Part shown: piece after piece, positions 29,336 through 39,275 of the stretch | Layout: each line of letters starts with the position of its first letter | How positions within the stretch are numbered: position 1 is the stretch's first letter | Assembly (NCBI RefSeq): GCF_001467585.1 | Contig: NZ_LNXY01000027.1 | Span: forward strand, 62,001-126,000 | Length of the DNA stretch: 64,000 bases | Direction: 5' to 3' | Origin: Legionella drozanskii LLAP-1 | GTDB lineage: Bacteria > Pseudomonadota > Gammaproteobacteria > Legionellales > Legionellaceae | Notes under the pieces: model-generated | What the model was told of the DNA's origin: nothing | The model's database searches: none | Seen by the model: the letters and a program-made list of their open reading frames with translations, nothing else | Translations under genes and position numbers: made by a program

Positions 29336-30125
29336 TTAGCAGCTCCTCTGTATAAGGGCGGGCTGGGTAATGGAAAGGCACAGCTCCATCAGCTTCGCCA
29401 TGCATAAATTGTTTTACCTCAGGATGTGTCGATTCTTTTAATTCAGCAGGAGTACCCTCGCCAATCAACCGCCCTCCACCGATTAGATAAATGTAATCAG
29501 CGATAGAACAAGTTTCTTCAACATCATGTGAAACAATAATGGTGGTTGTTTCTAATAATTGATTTAGGCGCTTAATCAATCGAACAAGAACGCCCATAGA
29601 AATCGGATCTTGGCCCGTAAAAGGCTCATCGTACATCATTAATTCTGGATCAAGAGCAATAGTTCTTGCTAAAGCAACGCGTCTTGCCATGCCACCAGAT
29701 AATTCCTCCGGCATTAATAGAGCAGCTCCTCGTAGACCTACGGCTTCTAATTTCATCAAGACAATATCACGCAGCATCGCTTCGTTTAGCTCAGTATGCT
29801 CTCTCAGTGGAAATGCAACATTGTCAAAAACCGATAAATGGGTGAATAAGGCAGAGCTTTGAAACAACAAGCCCATTTTTCGCCGAGCCACATACAGCTC
29901 TTTCCGCGATAATTGGTGGATATTAGCTCCATTAACAAAAATTTCACCAACTTCAGGTTCCAATTGGCCGCCAATTAACTTTAGCAGTGTCGTTTTACCA
30001 CTTCCGCTGGGCCCCATGATCGCTGTAATTTTCCCACGTTTCATGTCCATATTGACACCGTCAAAAATATGACGTCCATTTCTTGAAAATGTAAGGTTGG
30101 TGATATGCACCAAATTTTCCTGCAT
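29328..30125 (-). CDS. mlaF: Mla ABC transporter ATPase MlaF
   Basis: 265-residue ABC ATPase. Walker A GPSGSGKTTL (about 35-44), signature LSGGMARRVALAR, Walker B ELMMYDEPFTGQDP, and switch His in IIVSHDVEE. Powers phospholipid transport through MlaE/D. First gene of the run mlaF-E-D-C-B-ibaG-murA-nif3-truD; the 134-bp gap to kdsD is the divergent promoter region. Confidence 0.97.
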   Translation of the reverse strand: MQENLVHITNLTFSRNGRHIFDGVNMDMKRGKITAIMGPSGSGKTTLLKLIGGQLEPEVGEIFVNGANIHQLSRKELYVARRKMGLLFQSSALFTHLSVFDNVAFPLREHTELNEAMLRDIVLMKLEAVGLRGAALLMPEELSGGMARRVALARTIALDPELMMYDEPFTGQDPISMGVLVRLIKRLNQLLETTTIIVSHDVEETCSIADYIYLIGGGRLIGEGTPAELKESTHPEVKQFMHGEADGAVPFHYPARPYTEELLNA

Positions 30126-30259
30126 TTATTTTTATTCCGGAGCACTATTTAAATTTTATTATACCTGAATATATGTTTTCGCCTACAAAAAAAAATTGTC
30201 CCTATAAAGGAAAAAAATACTATGTTAGAATTTCAAACTATCTGAAAAATAGGTAGCAT

Positions 30260-31222
30260 ATGAATTTTTGCAAATTAGGCCTTGCGGTCATTGAAACTGA
30301 AGCACAAGCAGTATTCGAGCTAACGCAACGTATCGATGAAAATTTTGAAACCGCTTGCAAACTTTTACTCGAATGTAAAGGTCGGGTAGTCGTCACCGGA
30401 ATGGGTAAATCAGGTCACATTGGGAACAAAATCGCTGCAACCTTTTCGAGCACTGGTACGCCCGCGTTTTTTATGCATCCAGGTGAAGCAAGTCATGGTG
30501 ATTTAGGAATGATTACTCGACAAGATACCGTGCTGGCCATTTCTAATTCCGGCTTTACTAATGAAATCGTCACACTACTCCCGCTCTTAAAGCGCCTAGA
30601 AGTGCCCCTAATCACCTTAACAGGTAATAGTGAATCTACTTTAGCAAAAGCCGCTGACGTGAATATCGATATTTCTATTCGCCAGGAAGCTTGTCCTCTG
30701 GGTCTAGCTCCAACGACTAGCACTACGGTATCATTGGTTATGGGCGATGCTTTGGCGATCGCTTTATTACAAGTAAGAGGTTTTAGTGCTGAAGACTTTG
30801 CGTTATCCCACCCTGGCGGTGTGCTTGGCAGACGCCTTTTACTGCGTATTGACGAATTACTGCATCATGGCGATGATTTGCCCGTGATTAAAGAAAACGC
30901 CACTATTAGAGAAGCCTTGATTGAAGTTACAGCAAAAAAACTAGGTATGACTTGCGTTGTTGATTCTCATGGATATCTCGCAGGTGTCTATACAGATGGC
31001 GATGTAAGACGAACCTTAAATCAGAATGTTGATATCAACATAACACCGATTAGCTCTGTGATGAGCAAAAACTGCAAGGCGATTAAAAAAGGGTTATTGG
31101 CGGCAGAAGCTTTGACGATTATGCAAAAATACAGCATCACTTCCTTAGTTGTTATTGACGAAGAAAATAGACCAATCGCCGTTGTCCATTTACATGATCT
31201 GCTGCGCGCAGGTGTTTTTTAA
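30260..31222 (+). CDS. kdsD: D-arabinose 5-phosphate isomerase KdsD
   Basis: 320 residues: SIS domain (VVVTGMGKSGHIGNKIAATF, HPGEASHGDLGM) and two CBS domains after about residue 205 (GMTCVVDSHGYLAGVYTDGD, SITSLVVIDEENRP). Converts ribulose 5-phosphate to arabinose 5-phosphate for Kdo synthesis. First gene of the LPS-precursor/export run, divergent from mla. Confidence 0.96.
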   Translation: MNFCKLGLAVIETEAQAVFELTQRIDENFETACKLLLECKGRVVVTGMGKSGHIGNKIAATFSSTGTPAFFMHPGEASHGDLGMITRQDTVLAISNSGFTNEIVTLLPLLKRLEVPLITLTGNSESTLAKAADVNIDISIRQEACPLGLAPTTSTTVSLVMGDALAIALLQVRGFSAEDFALSHPGGVLGRRLLLRIDELLHHGDDLPVIKENATIREALIEVTAKKLGMTCVVDSHGYLAGVYTDGDVRRTLNQNVDINITPISSVMSKNCKAIKKGLLAAEALTIMQKYSITSLVVIDEENRPIAVVHLHDLLRAGVF

Positions 31223-31232
31223 CAAAGAGAAA

Positions 31233-31763
31233 ATGATGAACGAATTATTAGAAAAAGCAAAAAACGTTAAATGCTTGATCTGTGATGTGGATGGCGTCTT
31301 AACCGATGGTCTTCTTTATATTGACAACTTTGGTAATGAATTAAAAACCTTTCATGTTCAGGACGGAATGGGCTTAAAGTTATTAATGGCCGCTGGCGTT
31401 CAAGTTGCGGTGATCACCACTTCACAAAACGCGGTCATCGATCACCGTATGAAACAATTGGGTATTCAACATTATTTTAAAGGTCAAGTGAACAAACTTG
31501 ACGCATTTAACCAGCTTAAAAGTCGTTTAGACTTAAGCAATGAAGATTTTGCTTACATAGGCGATGACTTGCCTGATCTGGAAATTATTCGACAAGTTGG
31601 CTTTGGTGTAGCTGTAGCCAATGCGGTGGAACAAGTTAAAGAATTTGCTGCCTGGAAAACTGAGCAATCAGGTGGACGCGGTGCTGTTCGTGAACTTTGT
31701 GACCTTATTTTGAAAGCGCAGCAACTGCAAGACCTAGCCCTTGAAAGGTATTTTCTATCATGA
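31233..31763 (+). CDS. kdsC: 3-deoxy-D-manno-octulosonate 8-phosphate phosphatase KdsC
   Basis: 176 residues from ATG 31233, preceded by AAGAG; a second ATG follows at once (31236). HAD phosphatase with motif I ICDVDGVLTDG, motif II VITTSQNAVI-like region, and IGDDLPDLEII as motif IV. Dephosphorylates Kdo-8-phosphate. A longer in-frame extension overlapping kdsD lacks support. The stop overlaps the lptC start (ATGA). Confidence 0.95.
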   Translation: MMNELLEKAKNVKCLICDVDGVLTDGLLYIDNFGNELKTFHVQDGMGLKLLMAAGVQVAVITTSQNAVIDHRMKQLGIQHYFKGQVNKLDAFNQLKSRLDLSNEDFAYIGDDLPDLEIIRQVGFGVAVANAVEQVKEFAAWKTEQSGGRGAVRELCDLILKAQQLQDLALERYFLS

Positions 31764-32344
31764 ATGCTGTAAAACAAGCAGCTTGGTTATGTTGCGTACT
31801 TATAGCCTTGGCATGTTCAGGCTGGTATTACGTCAGCTCTACTTCTTCAGTTAACCGGCTTGATGATCAAACGCTTTCCAATTCAGCCGATATGATTATT
31901 AGCAATCTAACCGTTAAACGCTTTGACGAAATGGGTAAATTGGTTAACTATTTATTCTCGCCTGAAGTGCAACATATACCGAATAATAACATGCATTTTT
32001 TTAGCTCTCCCCGTCTCGCTCTGACTGAAGCACAAGGCAATCAACCTGCTTGGGAAATTAGCTCGAAACAGGGAAAAGCAATTAACGGCGGCGAGCGTAT
32101 CATTTTTACCAATGACGTAGTCGTTCATCAAAATAAAGGCCAACACAATCAAGAAAGTACTTTGAAAACGGAAGAACTAACTTATCTCCCCAAAGATAAA
32201 TTAGCTACCTCACAAGTGGCTGTTAGTTTTGAACAACCAGGTAGAACCGTGCATTCCGAGGGCATAAAAGTTTATCTTGCCGATAAGCGTGTTCAATTGT
32301 TAAATCAAGCTCGCGCTACCTTTGAGCCTCAAAAAGATGCTTAA
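31760..32344 (+). CDS. lptC: LPS export membrane protein LptC
   Basis: 194 residues: one N-terminal membrane helix (about 8-26) and a periplasmic beta-jellyroll with KRFDEMGKLVNYLFSPEV, NDVVVHQNKGQ, and LTYLPKDKLATSQVAVSF, the pattern of the LptC family. Links LptBFG to LptA. LptF/LptG are not in the window. Confidence 0.93.
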   Translation: MNAVKQAAWLCCVLIALACSGWYYVSSTSSVNRLDDQTLSNSADMIISNLTVKRFDEMGKLVNYLFSPEVQHIPNNNMHFFSSPRLALTEAQGNQPAWEISSKQGKAINGGERIIFTNDVVVHQNKGQHNQESTLKTEELTYLPKDKLATSQVAVSFEQPGRTVHSEGIKVYLADKRVQLLNQARATFEPQKDA

Positions 32345-32843
32345 ATCTATTCTATTCAATCTGATTACGGGGGTTATGCTGCTTTTAGCCTCTAATACGA
32401 GCTTAGCCTTGCCTGATGACCGTCAAAAAACGCTTGAATTATTAGCGGATTCAGCTGATTTGAATCAACAGACTCATCGTGGTGAATACACTGGTAATGT
32501 ACAACTTGATCAAGGCTCTTCGCATTTACGCGCAGCAAATGCAGTCACTGAAGGAAGCTCACAAAACAAATTAGTCCTTGCAATTGCTAAAGGTGAAGGG
32601 AAAGAACAGGCGCATTTTTGGACACTAACCGAGCTCGATAAACCACCTCTTCATGCCTATGCGGACGAAATTCGTTACCATCCCGAAAGCCATCTTATCG
32701 AACTAATTGGCAATGCTCGTGTGGTACAAGGTGATAATTCCTTCTCGGCATCTAAGATTAGTTATGATACCCTTAAGCAACATGTTGTATCAAAAAGTGA
32801 TGGAAAAACACGTACGACTATTATTATCCATCCTGGGAAGTGA
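32337..32843 (+). CDS. lptA: LPS periplasmic bridge protein LptA
   Basis: 168 residues from ATG 32337, which overlaps the lptC stop by 8 bp; an alternative TTG five codons upstream is less likely. Signal peptide ([19 protein letters not shown], cleavage after SLA). OstA-like repeats: [57 protein letters not shown]. Forms the beta-jellyroll bridge carrying LPS across the periplasm. Confidence 0.94.
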   Translation: MLKSILFNLITGVMLLLASNTSLALPDDRQKTLELLADSADLNQQTHRGEYTGNVQLDQGSSHLRAANAVTEGSSQNKLVLAIAKGEGKEQAHFWTLTELDKPPLHAYADEIRYHPESHLIELIGNARVVQGDNSFSASKISYDTLKQHVVSKSDGKTRTTIIIHPGK

Positions 32844-32845
32844 TT

Positions 32846-33571
32846 ATGAGTGAGCTGTCAGCACGTCATCTAAAGAAATCTTTTAAAACCCGCACGGTGG
32901 TTAATGATGTAAGTATAACCATCCGCAGCGGCGAATGCGTGGGCTTACTTGGCCCCAATGGAGCAGGTAAAACGACTTGTTTTTATATGATTGTCGGTTT
33001 GCAATCCTGTGATGAAGGCCAAATTTCACTTGATCACCATGATCTCACTAAAGCCCCTATGCATCAGCGCGCTCGTATGGGTATTGGTTATTTACCCCAA
33101 GAAGCTTCTGTGTTTCGGAAATTATCGGTTGGCGATAATATTTTATCTATTCTGCAACTACGTGAAGATTTAGATAATAAAGCGCGGAAAGAAAAGTTAG
33201 AGCATTTGTTAAATGAATTTCATATCTCTCATCTGCGTAATAGCTTAGGAATGAGTTTATCGGGCGGCGAGCGCCGACGTGTAGAGATTGCCCGTGCTTT
33301 AGCCATTGAACCTACTTTTATTCTGCTTGACGAACCTTTTGCCGGGGTTGACCCCATTTCCGTTCTTGATATTAAACGTATCATTTCGCATCTCTGTGAT
33401 AAAAATATCGGCGTGTTAATCACCGACCATAATGTGCGAGAAACCCTAGATATTTGTGAGCGAGCCTATATTGTGAGTCAGGGCAAAATCCTTTGTGAAG
33501 GAACACCCGAAGCGATTCTGGCTAATCAGCAAGTTCGAGCCGTTTATTTGGGCGAAGAGTTTTCTCTATAA
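32846..33571 (+). CDS. lptB: LPS export ABC ATPase LptB
   Basis: 241 residues from ATG 32846 with GGGAAG upstream; GTG 32840 is an alternative two codons earlier. Walker [11 protein letters not shown]-loop [14 protein letters not shown], signature [15 protein letters not shown], Walker [13 protein letters not shown], switch ITDHNVRE: the LptB consensus throughout. Last gene of the kds-lpt run; rpoN, which often follows lptB, is not here. Confidence 0.97.
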   Translation: MSELSARHLKKSFKTRTVVNDVSITIRSGECVGLLGPNGAGKTTCFYMIVGLQSCDEGQISLDHHDLTKAPMHQRARMGIGYLPQEASVFRKLSVGDNILSILQLREDLDNKARKEKLEHLLNEFHISHLRNSLGMSLSGGERRRVEIARALAIEPTFILLDEPFAGVDPISVLDIKRIISHLCDKNIGVLITDHNVRETLDICERAYIVSQGKILCEGTPEAILANQQVRAVYLGEEFSL

Positions 33572-33591
33572 CTCTCCCTTGAAGTTTAAAA

Positions 33592-33607
33592 TTGGGCCTT
33601 GGCCCAA
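33592..33607. repeat. Short palindrome TTGGGCC-TT-GGCCCAA
   Basis: Two 7-bp arms around a 2-bp centre, between lptB and trpG. The same core occurs at 47476-47493, and in altered form near 17877, 23812 and around both MITE-like elements. Confidence 0.6.
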
Positions 33608-33640
33608 CAAATTCATTTATGCCTCGGAGCTTAACAGCTT

Positions 33641-34210
33641 ATGCTAATTCTTATCGACAACTATGATTCGTTTACCTATAACCTGGTGCAATATTTTCAA
33701 TGCCTAAAGCAGGAAGTCCATGTTTTTGAGCATGATCGAGTTTCAATCGAAGAAATTGAACGTTTAAATCCTTTATACCTCGTCATTTCACCTGGGCCCA
33801 AAGGGCCAGAGGATGCTGGTATTTCTTTGGACTTAATTCAGCATTTCCATCAACGTATTCCTATTTTAGGCGTTTGTTTAGGACATCAGTGCATCGCTCA
33901 TTGTTTTGGAGCAAAAATTATCGAAGCACCAGAGATCATTCATGGAAAAACCTCCCCTATTCACCATCATAAACAAGGGTTATTTCGTCATCTTCCTAAT
34001 CCGTTTAAAGCAACTCGCTATCATTCCCTAGCAGTGGATATCAACACACTCCCCACTTGTTTTGCTGTTGATGCCTGGGCTGATGACACAATTATGGCTA
34101 TCTCTCATCGTCAATACCCTCTTTATGGGCTACAATTCCATCCTGAATCAATTTTAACTGAACATGGTATTGAGCTTTTAAGCCAATTTTTAAAGAATGA
34201 AGATATCTAA
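33641..34210 (+). CDS. trpG: Anthranilate/aminodeoxychorismate synthase glutamine amidotransferase
   Basis: 189-residue class I glutamine amidotransferase. LIDNYDSFTYNLVQY at the start, GVCLGHQCIAHCFGA with the nucleophile Cys, and GLQFHPESILTEHG with the His-Glu pair. Supplies ammonia to TrpE or PabB. Position upstream of trpD and trpC supports TrpG; dual use as PabA is possible because trpE is absent from the window. Overlaps trpD by 14 bp. Confidence 0.92.
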   Translation: MLILIDNYDSFTYNLVQYFQCLKQEVHVFEHDRVSIEEIERLNPLYLVISPGPKGPEDAGISLDLIQHFHQRIPILGVCLGHQCIAHCFGAKIIEAPEIIHGKTSPIHHHKQGLFRHLPNPFKATRYHSLAVDINTLPTCFAVDAWADDTIMAISHRQYPLYGLQFHPESILTEHGIELLSQFLKNEDI

Positions 34211-35225
34211 ACTATTTGAACAATTGATTGCTGGCAAGCATTTAACCTCTTCGCAAATGCAGGAATTCATGCAGGCTTGTATGAGTGGGGAATTAAGTGA
34301 CGCACAACTCGCCGCCTTCCTCACCCTCATGCGAGTAAAAGGTGAAACTGTTGAGGAATTAACTGCTGCTGCCAAGGTCATGATGAGCTTTGCTCATTGC
34401 ATTGATTTAGGGGATGACCTCATTGATATCGTCGGCACAGGGGGTGACGGCAAAAATACCTTTAATATTTCAACCATCAGTAGTTTCGTTGCGGCTGCAG
34501 CCGGAGCTCGTGTAGCCAAACATGGGAGCCGTTCAGTATCGAGTCGCAGTGGTAGTGCCGATTTATTATTGCAAGCAGGTTTCGAGCTTCATTTAACGGA
34601 TGAACAACTCACTCAATGCATGCAGCAATATGACATGTGTTTTTTATTCGCCCCTCATTTTCATCAAGCCATGCAACACGCAAGAAATACCAGGCAGCAA
34701 TTGGGAATACGCACTCTGCTGAATATTCTAGGCCCTCTAGTCAATCCAGCTCGGGTAAAAAAACAATTAGTCGGTGTTTTTGCAAAAGCTTGGCTAGAAC
34801 CCATTGCCCAAGTTCTTGCTAATTTAGGAAGAGAACGTGCTCTTGTAGTAAGCTCTCGCGATGGCATGGACGAGATTAGCATTGCGGCAATCACTGACGT
34901 TGTTGAATATCATCAAGGGCAATTTAAGCATTGGATTATTGATCCGAAAGATTATGGCTGTTGTCATGCTAATTTAAATGCCATTACCGTCGATTCGCCT
35001 ACTCAAAGTCTTGCTCTTGCGGAAGAAGTGTTAAGTGCTAAGCTTGGCCCTGCTCGCGACATTGTTTTATTAAATACAGCAGCAGCACTTTATTGTGCGA
35101 ACTTAGCCCCAAGTTACAGCGAGGCTGTAGAAAAAGCGAGATCGGCCATTGATAGCGGTGAAGCGGCAAGACGATTTAGGCAATTAAAAGAATTAACTCA
35201 AAGGTTAACGAGCAAACATGAATAG
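34197..35225 (+). CDS. trpD: Anthranilate phosphoribosyltransferase TrpD
   Basis: 342 residues. [19 protein letters not shown] is the PRPP-binding loop; [18 protein letters not shown] and [14 protein letters not shown] bind anthranilate. Second step of tryptophan synthesis from chorismate. In the family the loop is usually KHGNRS; here the Asn is Ser (KHGSRS), a minor change. Confidence 0.95.
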   Translation: MKISKLFEQLIAGKHLTSSQMQEFMQACMSGELSDAQLAAFLTLMRVKGETVEELTAAAKVMMSFAHCIDLGDDLIDIVGTGGDGKNTFNISTISSFVAAAAGARVAKHGSRSVSSRSGSADLLLQAGFELHLTDEQLTQCMQQYDMCFLFAPHFHQAMQHARNTRQQLGIRTLLNILGPLVNPARVKKQLVGVFAKAWLEPIAQVLANLGRERALVVSSRDGMDEISIAAITDVVEYHQGQFKHWIIDPKDYGCCHANLNAITVDSPTQSLALAEEVLSAKLGPARDIVLLNTAAALYCANLAPSYSEAVEKARSAIDSGEAARRFRQLKELTQRLTSKHE

Positions 35226-35988
35226 TATTTTGAATCGCATTGCTGCGCATAAACGGCAAGAAGTAGAATTGGCAAAACAAGAAAAACCCTTACAAAGTCT
35301 AATAGACACTGATGCTTTGCCAGTACGTGATTTTGTTGGCGGATTGCAGCTAAAATCACCGGCAATTATCGCTGAAATAAAAAAAGCCTCCCCCAGTAAA
35401 GGCTTAATTCGTGCTGATTTTGATGTGGCAGCCATTGCAAATATTTATGAAGAAAATGGCGCAAGTTGCCTTTCTGTGCTGACTGATGTAGATTTTTTCC
35501 AAGGCTCACCTAGTTATTTAGCTTTAGCCAAAAATCATTCTTCTTTGCCTGTTCTGCGTAAAGATTTTATAATCGACCCTTATCAAATCTATGAAAGTCG
35601 AGCTTTGGGTGCGGATTGTGTTTTATTAATTGTAGCCATGTTGGATGATAAACAGCTACACGACTATTGCAAACTCGCCCAAGAACTTAAAATGGCAGTC
35701 TTAGTAGAAAGTCACACCCTCGATGAATTTGAGCGTGCCTTGCAGCTCCCTACTCCTCTAATGGGCGTAAATAATCGCAGCTTACACAGTTTCATCACTA
35801 ATATTCATACCAGTCTTGAACTAGTCAAGCATTTACCCGCGGATAAAATTTTAATTACAGAAAGCGGTATTAATAGTCGGGACGAGATAAAACTCATGCA
35901 AAAAAACAACATCAATACTTTTTTGATTGGTGAGAGTTTAATGCGAGAAAAAGACATCGGCGCAAAACTTCGGGAATTCATGAGTTAA
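35218..35988 (+). CDS. trpC: Indole-3-glycerol phosphate synthase TrpC
   Basis: 256-residue TIM barrel. [22 protein letters not shown] carries the catalytic Lys-Lys region (seen in two parts: [11 protein letters not shown] and IRADFD), then [39 protein letters not shown], and [10 protein letters not shown]. Single-domain form, not fused to TrpF. Overlaps trpD by 8 bp; trpFBA are elsewhere. Confidence 0.96.
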   Translation: MNSILNRIAAHKRQEVELAKQEKPLQSLIDTDALPVRDFVGGLQLKSPAIIAEIKKASPSKGLIRADFDVAAIANIYEENGASCLSVLTDVDFFQGSPSYLALAKNHSSLPVLRKDFIIDPYQIYESRALGADCVLLIVAMLDDKQLHDYCKLAQELKMAVLVESHTLDEFERALQLPTPLMGVNNRSLHSFITNIHTSLELVKHLPADKILITESGINSRDEIKLMQKNNINTFLIGESLMREKDIGAKLREFMS

Positions 35989-35994
35989 CCTGCG

Positions 35995-37308
35995 CTATAA
36001 TATGGATAACGAGCGCAGGCCTAATTTTTTTCGTGCTATGAATACAGTAGCGATAGGCTTAATAAGCATGATGAAGGCAGTACTCATTGCTGTCCCATAA
36101 ATATCAAAATAATAAGTGGCGGGCGGAACGACCATAAGCATTAACAGTAGTTCGATGATACTCCATTTTAAAACCTTATTTTCATAGCCAGCAAATACCA
36201 ATAAAACTGGAGCCACATGCCCTATGCAAGCTATTCCGCTGGCAATTGATAAAATAATCAATTCTTGTTCAGCTTTAACATAGTCAGGGCCGAAATAATA
36301 AAGGAGAGATTTTGCAAAAAAAGCAATTAAGAATATTAAGACAAGCACTAAGCTAATAACGAGCGCATTTATTTTGTTAAGCCTATACTGCAACTCTTCA
36401 CGACCATCTTCGCGAGTCAATAATACAGCAAGCCGATATTTTAATCCTTGATAAGCATTTGTAGGTATTAGCCATAATATCGAAGCAATACTCAGTGCTG
36501 CTGCATAATAACCTGCATGAGTTTCACTGATTGAAAATAGCTTAACTGCAAATAGATCGAGAGTGCACGACACCGTAAAAACAATATTATTCGCAATTAA
36601 TGAAGACGAAGTTTTAAGCCATTCTCTTTGTGATAGAGAAGTACCAACTAAATTTTTAAACCCTTGCCGAAATAAAATTAAGATTTCTTCATTAATTGAC
36701 AAGGTTGATATCATTATTATGAGAACGAATGAGAGAAATAGTACAAAGACGATACTGAGATTATTTAATCCCGGATCAATGTACCAAACGACTAGAGAAA
36801 ATAAAGTTAATTCAACTAGGTATATAAGGGGGGATTTATAAAACGATGAAAGTAGTATGCGATTACTAGTGAGTACAAAACTCGCCATCAGTGTGGCTAT
36901 TGCAGAAAATGGCACTAGCCATAAAACGTAGGCCACCAAATAATATTGGTTGAGATCTTGAATTTTTAAATGGTGAAGAGTAAGCATTACGCCGAAAGAA
37001 GTAATCGCCAATATAAAAACAATTAAAAAAGTAACAGTAAGTAATTTAATATTCCACGCAAGATAACTTGTTGCTGTTGTCTTTTCATTTAGATGTAAAT
37101 ATTTTGCAAAAAAACGATTCGCCCCTATATTTGTTCCAAATAAGGCTAGAGTCACTAAAATAGTTAATACTCTTATAGCGACACTATAATCACCATAAAC
37201 GCTAGCTGGCAGATGACGGGCTAAAAAAAGATTTAGCAGAATTTTAAGGATATACCCCAGAACAGCTAATACAAATAATGAAGTGACTCTGACTGTAATT
37301 TCGTTCAT
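35995..37308 (-). CDS. Polysaccharide flippase-like membrane protein (MATE/Wzx superfamily)
   Basis: 437 residues with about 12 membrane helices and little sequence outside them. The opening pattern LFVLAVLGYILKILLNLFLARHLPASVYGDYSV is typical of Wzx/oligosaccharide flippases (visible as LFLARHLPASVYGDY). Would flip an undecaprenyl-linked glycan or another lipid. It ends 7 bp after trpC, convergent, and has no glycan genes directly beside it, so the substrate is unknown. Confidence 0.8.
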   Translation of the reverse strand: MNEITVRVTSLFVLAVLGYILKILLNLFLARHLPASVYGDYSVAIRVLTILVTLALFGTNIGANRFFAKYLHLNEKTTATSYLAWNIKLLTVTFLIVFILAITSFGVMLTLHHLKIQDLNQYYLVAYVLWLVPFSAIATLMASFVLTSNRILLSSFYKSPLIYLVELTLFSLVVWYIDPGLNNLSIVFVLFLSFVLIIMISTLSINEEILILFRQGFKNLVGTSLSQREWLKTSSSLIANNIVFTVSCTLDLFAVKLFSISETHAGYYAAALSIASILWLIPTNAYQGLKYRLAVLLTREDGREELQYRLNKINALVISLVLVLIFLIAFFAKSLLYYFGPDYVKAEQELIILSIASGIACIGHVAPVLLVFAGYENKVLKWSIIELLLMLMVVPPATYYFDIYGTAMSTAFIMLIKPIATVFIARKKLGLRSLSIL

Positions 37309-37431
37309 TTATCTTCCTTCTCACTACTACCTTTAATTATGGGCCATACTGGGAAATCAATTGCCTTATCGGAAGTTGGATTCCAAATCTATACTTAAGA
37401 AAATCTTTGCAAAAAATTGAAAGGGTGAACT

Positions 37432-38646
37432 ATGTCAACGCACTCCAAAAAAAATAAATCGCATCAACGGTTGGAACAAGAAAGGCTTGAAGCTCTGGCA
37501 GCACTCAAGATTTTGGATACGGCTCCCGAAGAAAACTACGATAGACTGGTACATCTAGCTGTAGATTTCTTCCAGATCCCCATTTGTTTTATTTCATTCC
37601 TTGATGAAACAAGACAGTGGTTTAAGTCGCAGCATGGTTTGCAACAAAAACAACTTCCGCGACATCTTACTTTTTGTAATGAAACTATCAAACGAACTGA
37701 GCCACTTATTATTAATGACACCCATCTTAATGAACAGTTTGCTAATAACCCCTATGTTCGACAAGATCCTTATATTCGATTTTATGCCGGTGTTCCGCTG
37801 ACTAATCCACAAGGTTATAACGTCGGTACTTTTTGTCTGGCAGACACTTCTCCCAAAGAACTCGATGCAAAGCAACTTAACCTTTTATTGAATTTAGCTA
37901 ATATCGCTATTGATGAAATAAGCCTACGTAATGCGAATTTTTTATTAAGAAAAATAAGAAAACAACTCGAATTACGCAATCGATTTATCCATAAAATATT
38001 TAGCTTTTATATGTCGGATGAGGTGGTTAAAACGATCCTCGAGTCGCCTGAACGTCAGAAATTGGGTGGGCAGGAAAATAAAATAACGATTATGTTTAGC
38101 GATTTAAGGAACTTTACTCCCCTGTCTGAAGCACTTTCAGGAGAAAAGCTCATTTCCCTGTTGAATGGCTATTTTACCAAAATGGTTCGAGTGATAGAAA
38201 AATATCAAGGCACAGTGGATGCATTTATTGGCGATGCCATTATGGTTATTTTTGGCGCACCGCATTCTTTAGGCAATGACTCACTTCGGGCGATAACTTG
38301 TGCTTTAGAAATGCAAAAAGAATTGAAAAAACTAAATCGGGCGAATCAAAAACTTAATTTGCCTCATTTAGAAATGGGAATAGGCATTAATACTGGACTT
38401 GCTGTCGTTGGTAACATTGGTTCGAAAAAACGGATGCAATACAGTGCCATAGGGTCTGCTGTCAATTTATCATCTCGTATCCAAGGGCTTAGTCTTGGAG
38501 GTCAGACCTTAATTTCTGAATCGACCTACCAGGAAGTGGCCAAGGATATTGAAATCAGTGGCCATCTGCGCGTCAAAGTGAAAGGAATTGACTCACCAAT
38601 TACTATCTATGATGTAGCTCGGTTAAACCCTTTTAAAGCGGCTTAA
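37432..38646 (+). CDS. GAF-domain class III nucleotide cyclase
   Basis: 404 residues. GAF domain at about 30-165 (ICFISFLDETRQWFKSQHGL, FYAGVPLTNPQGYNVGTFCL), a linker helix, and a class III adenylate/guanylate cyclase domain from about 215. Metal-binding Asp224 in IMFSDLRNFT and Asp268 in FIGDAIMVIFG, transition-state Asn345 and Arg349 in AVNLSSRI. The purine-selecting pair looks like Lys217 and Ser338 (MQYSAIG), where adenylate cyclases of this bacterial group usually have Thr or Asp. Makes cAMP most probably; the GAF ligand is unknown. Cytosolic, no membrane segment. Confidence 0.9.
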   Translation: MSTHSKKNKSHQRLEQERLEALAALKILDTAPEENYDRLVHLAVDFFQIPICFISFLDETRQWFKSQHGLQQKQLPRHLTFCNETIKRTEPLIINDTHLNEQFANNPYVRQDPYIRFYAGVPLTNPQGYNVGTFCLADTSPKELDAKQLNLLLNLANIAIDEISLRNANFLLRKIRKQLELRNRFIHKIFSFYMSDEVVKTILESPERQKLGGQENKITIMFSDLRNFTPLSEALSGEKLISLLNGYFTKMVRVIEKYQGTVDAFIGDAIMVIFGAPHSLGNDSLRAITCALEMQKELKKLNRANQKLNLPHLEMGIGINTGLAVVGNIGSKKRMQYSAIGSAVNLSSRIQGLSLGGQTLISESTYQEVAKDIEISGHLRVKVKGIDSPITIYDVARLNPFKAA

Positions 38647-38711
38647 TTCTCATTTGGAAAAAGCGCTTGGTAAGTTAATATTGGTGTTCCTTTTTTTCAA
38701 GGTATTAACTC

Positions 38712-39101
38712 ATGGCTCATAAAACAATAATCTCTCGTCGTTTTATTGCAATTGCTGCTCTGTCCGCGATGATTGCCACAATGATGGGTGCCTTTGCTGC
38801 ACATGGTTTAAAAGCACAGTTTAGTGAATCCCAAATGAGCGTTTTTCAAACGGCTGTTTTTTATCAATTTATTCATAGCTTGGCTTTATTATTCCTGGGG
38901 GTGCTGATATTGAAATGGGATAAACGAATACTACAAATTTCAGGCTGGCTGTTTTGCTTTGGCATTTTACTTTTTTCAGGAAGCTTATATTTATTGAGTT
39001 TGCTGAAAATACAAATTTTAGGAATGCTTACCCCCTTTGGTGGAGTATGTTTTATTTTAGGCTGGTTTTTGTTGGCTATTGGAGTGTACAAAAGTACTTA
39101 G
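38712..39101 (+). CDS. DUF423 small membrane protein (YgdD family)
   Basis: 129 residues, four membrane helices, with the family pattern GAFAAHGLKAQFSESQMSVF, AVFYQFIHSLALLFLGVL, FSGSLYLLSL and LTPFGGVCFILGW. Function unknown although the family is widespread. Ribosome binding site is weak (AAGG about 12 nt upstream). Confidence 0.92.
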   Translation: MAHKTIISRRFIAIAALSAMIATMMGAFAAHGLKAQFSESQMSVFQTAVFYQFIHSLALLFLGVLILKWDKRILQISGWLFCFGILLFSGSLYLLSLLKIQILGMLTPFGGVCFILGWFLLAIGVYKST

Positions 39102-39119
39102 CTTGGGCCAAAGCCTCTG

Positions 39120-39157
39120 GTCATCTTCCGGCTTGACCAGTGAAGCTGGAGGATGAC
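39120..39157. repeat. Long hairpin GTCATCYTCCRGCTT
   Basis: GTCATCTTCCGGCTT (39120-39134) pairs with AAGCTGGAGGATGAC (39143-39157) over an 8-nt loop; the two differences become G-U pairs in RNA. Immediately follows the DUF423 gene; may terminate it. Same general type as GTCATCCTCCAGC repeats seen in intracellular bacteria. Confidence 0.6.
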
Positions 39158-39194
39158 TAAAGATCCGCTTATGGCAAGCGTAATTGTCTAAAAA

Positions 39195-39254
39195 CCCTCT
39201 CTCTTAAAGGCGAGGGAGTTTCTAAAAAATCCCCTCGCCCCTCGGGGAGAGGGG
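39195..39254. repeat. Inverted repeat with CCCTCTC / GCGAGGG arms
   Basis: CCCTCTCTC...GGCGAGGGA on the left can pair with TCCCCTCGCC...GGGGAGAGGGG on the right, giving an interrupted cruciform just after the 39276 gene on its transcript. Similar in composition to the inverted repeat at 43751. Confidence 0.55.
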
Positions 39255-39275
39255 ATAAAAACATTAAGCTTGCTA

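Noticed and set aside
31149..31232. Longer KdsC start overlapping the end of kdsD
   Set aside because: The added 28 residues do not resemble KdsC N-termini, while ATG 31233 has a purine-rich site and gives the usual length.
33572..33640. trp leader peptide or attenuator before trpG
   Set aside because: The 69-bp gap holds only a palindromic repeat; no short ORF with Trp codons is present.
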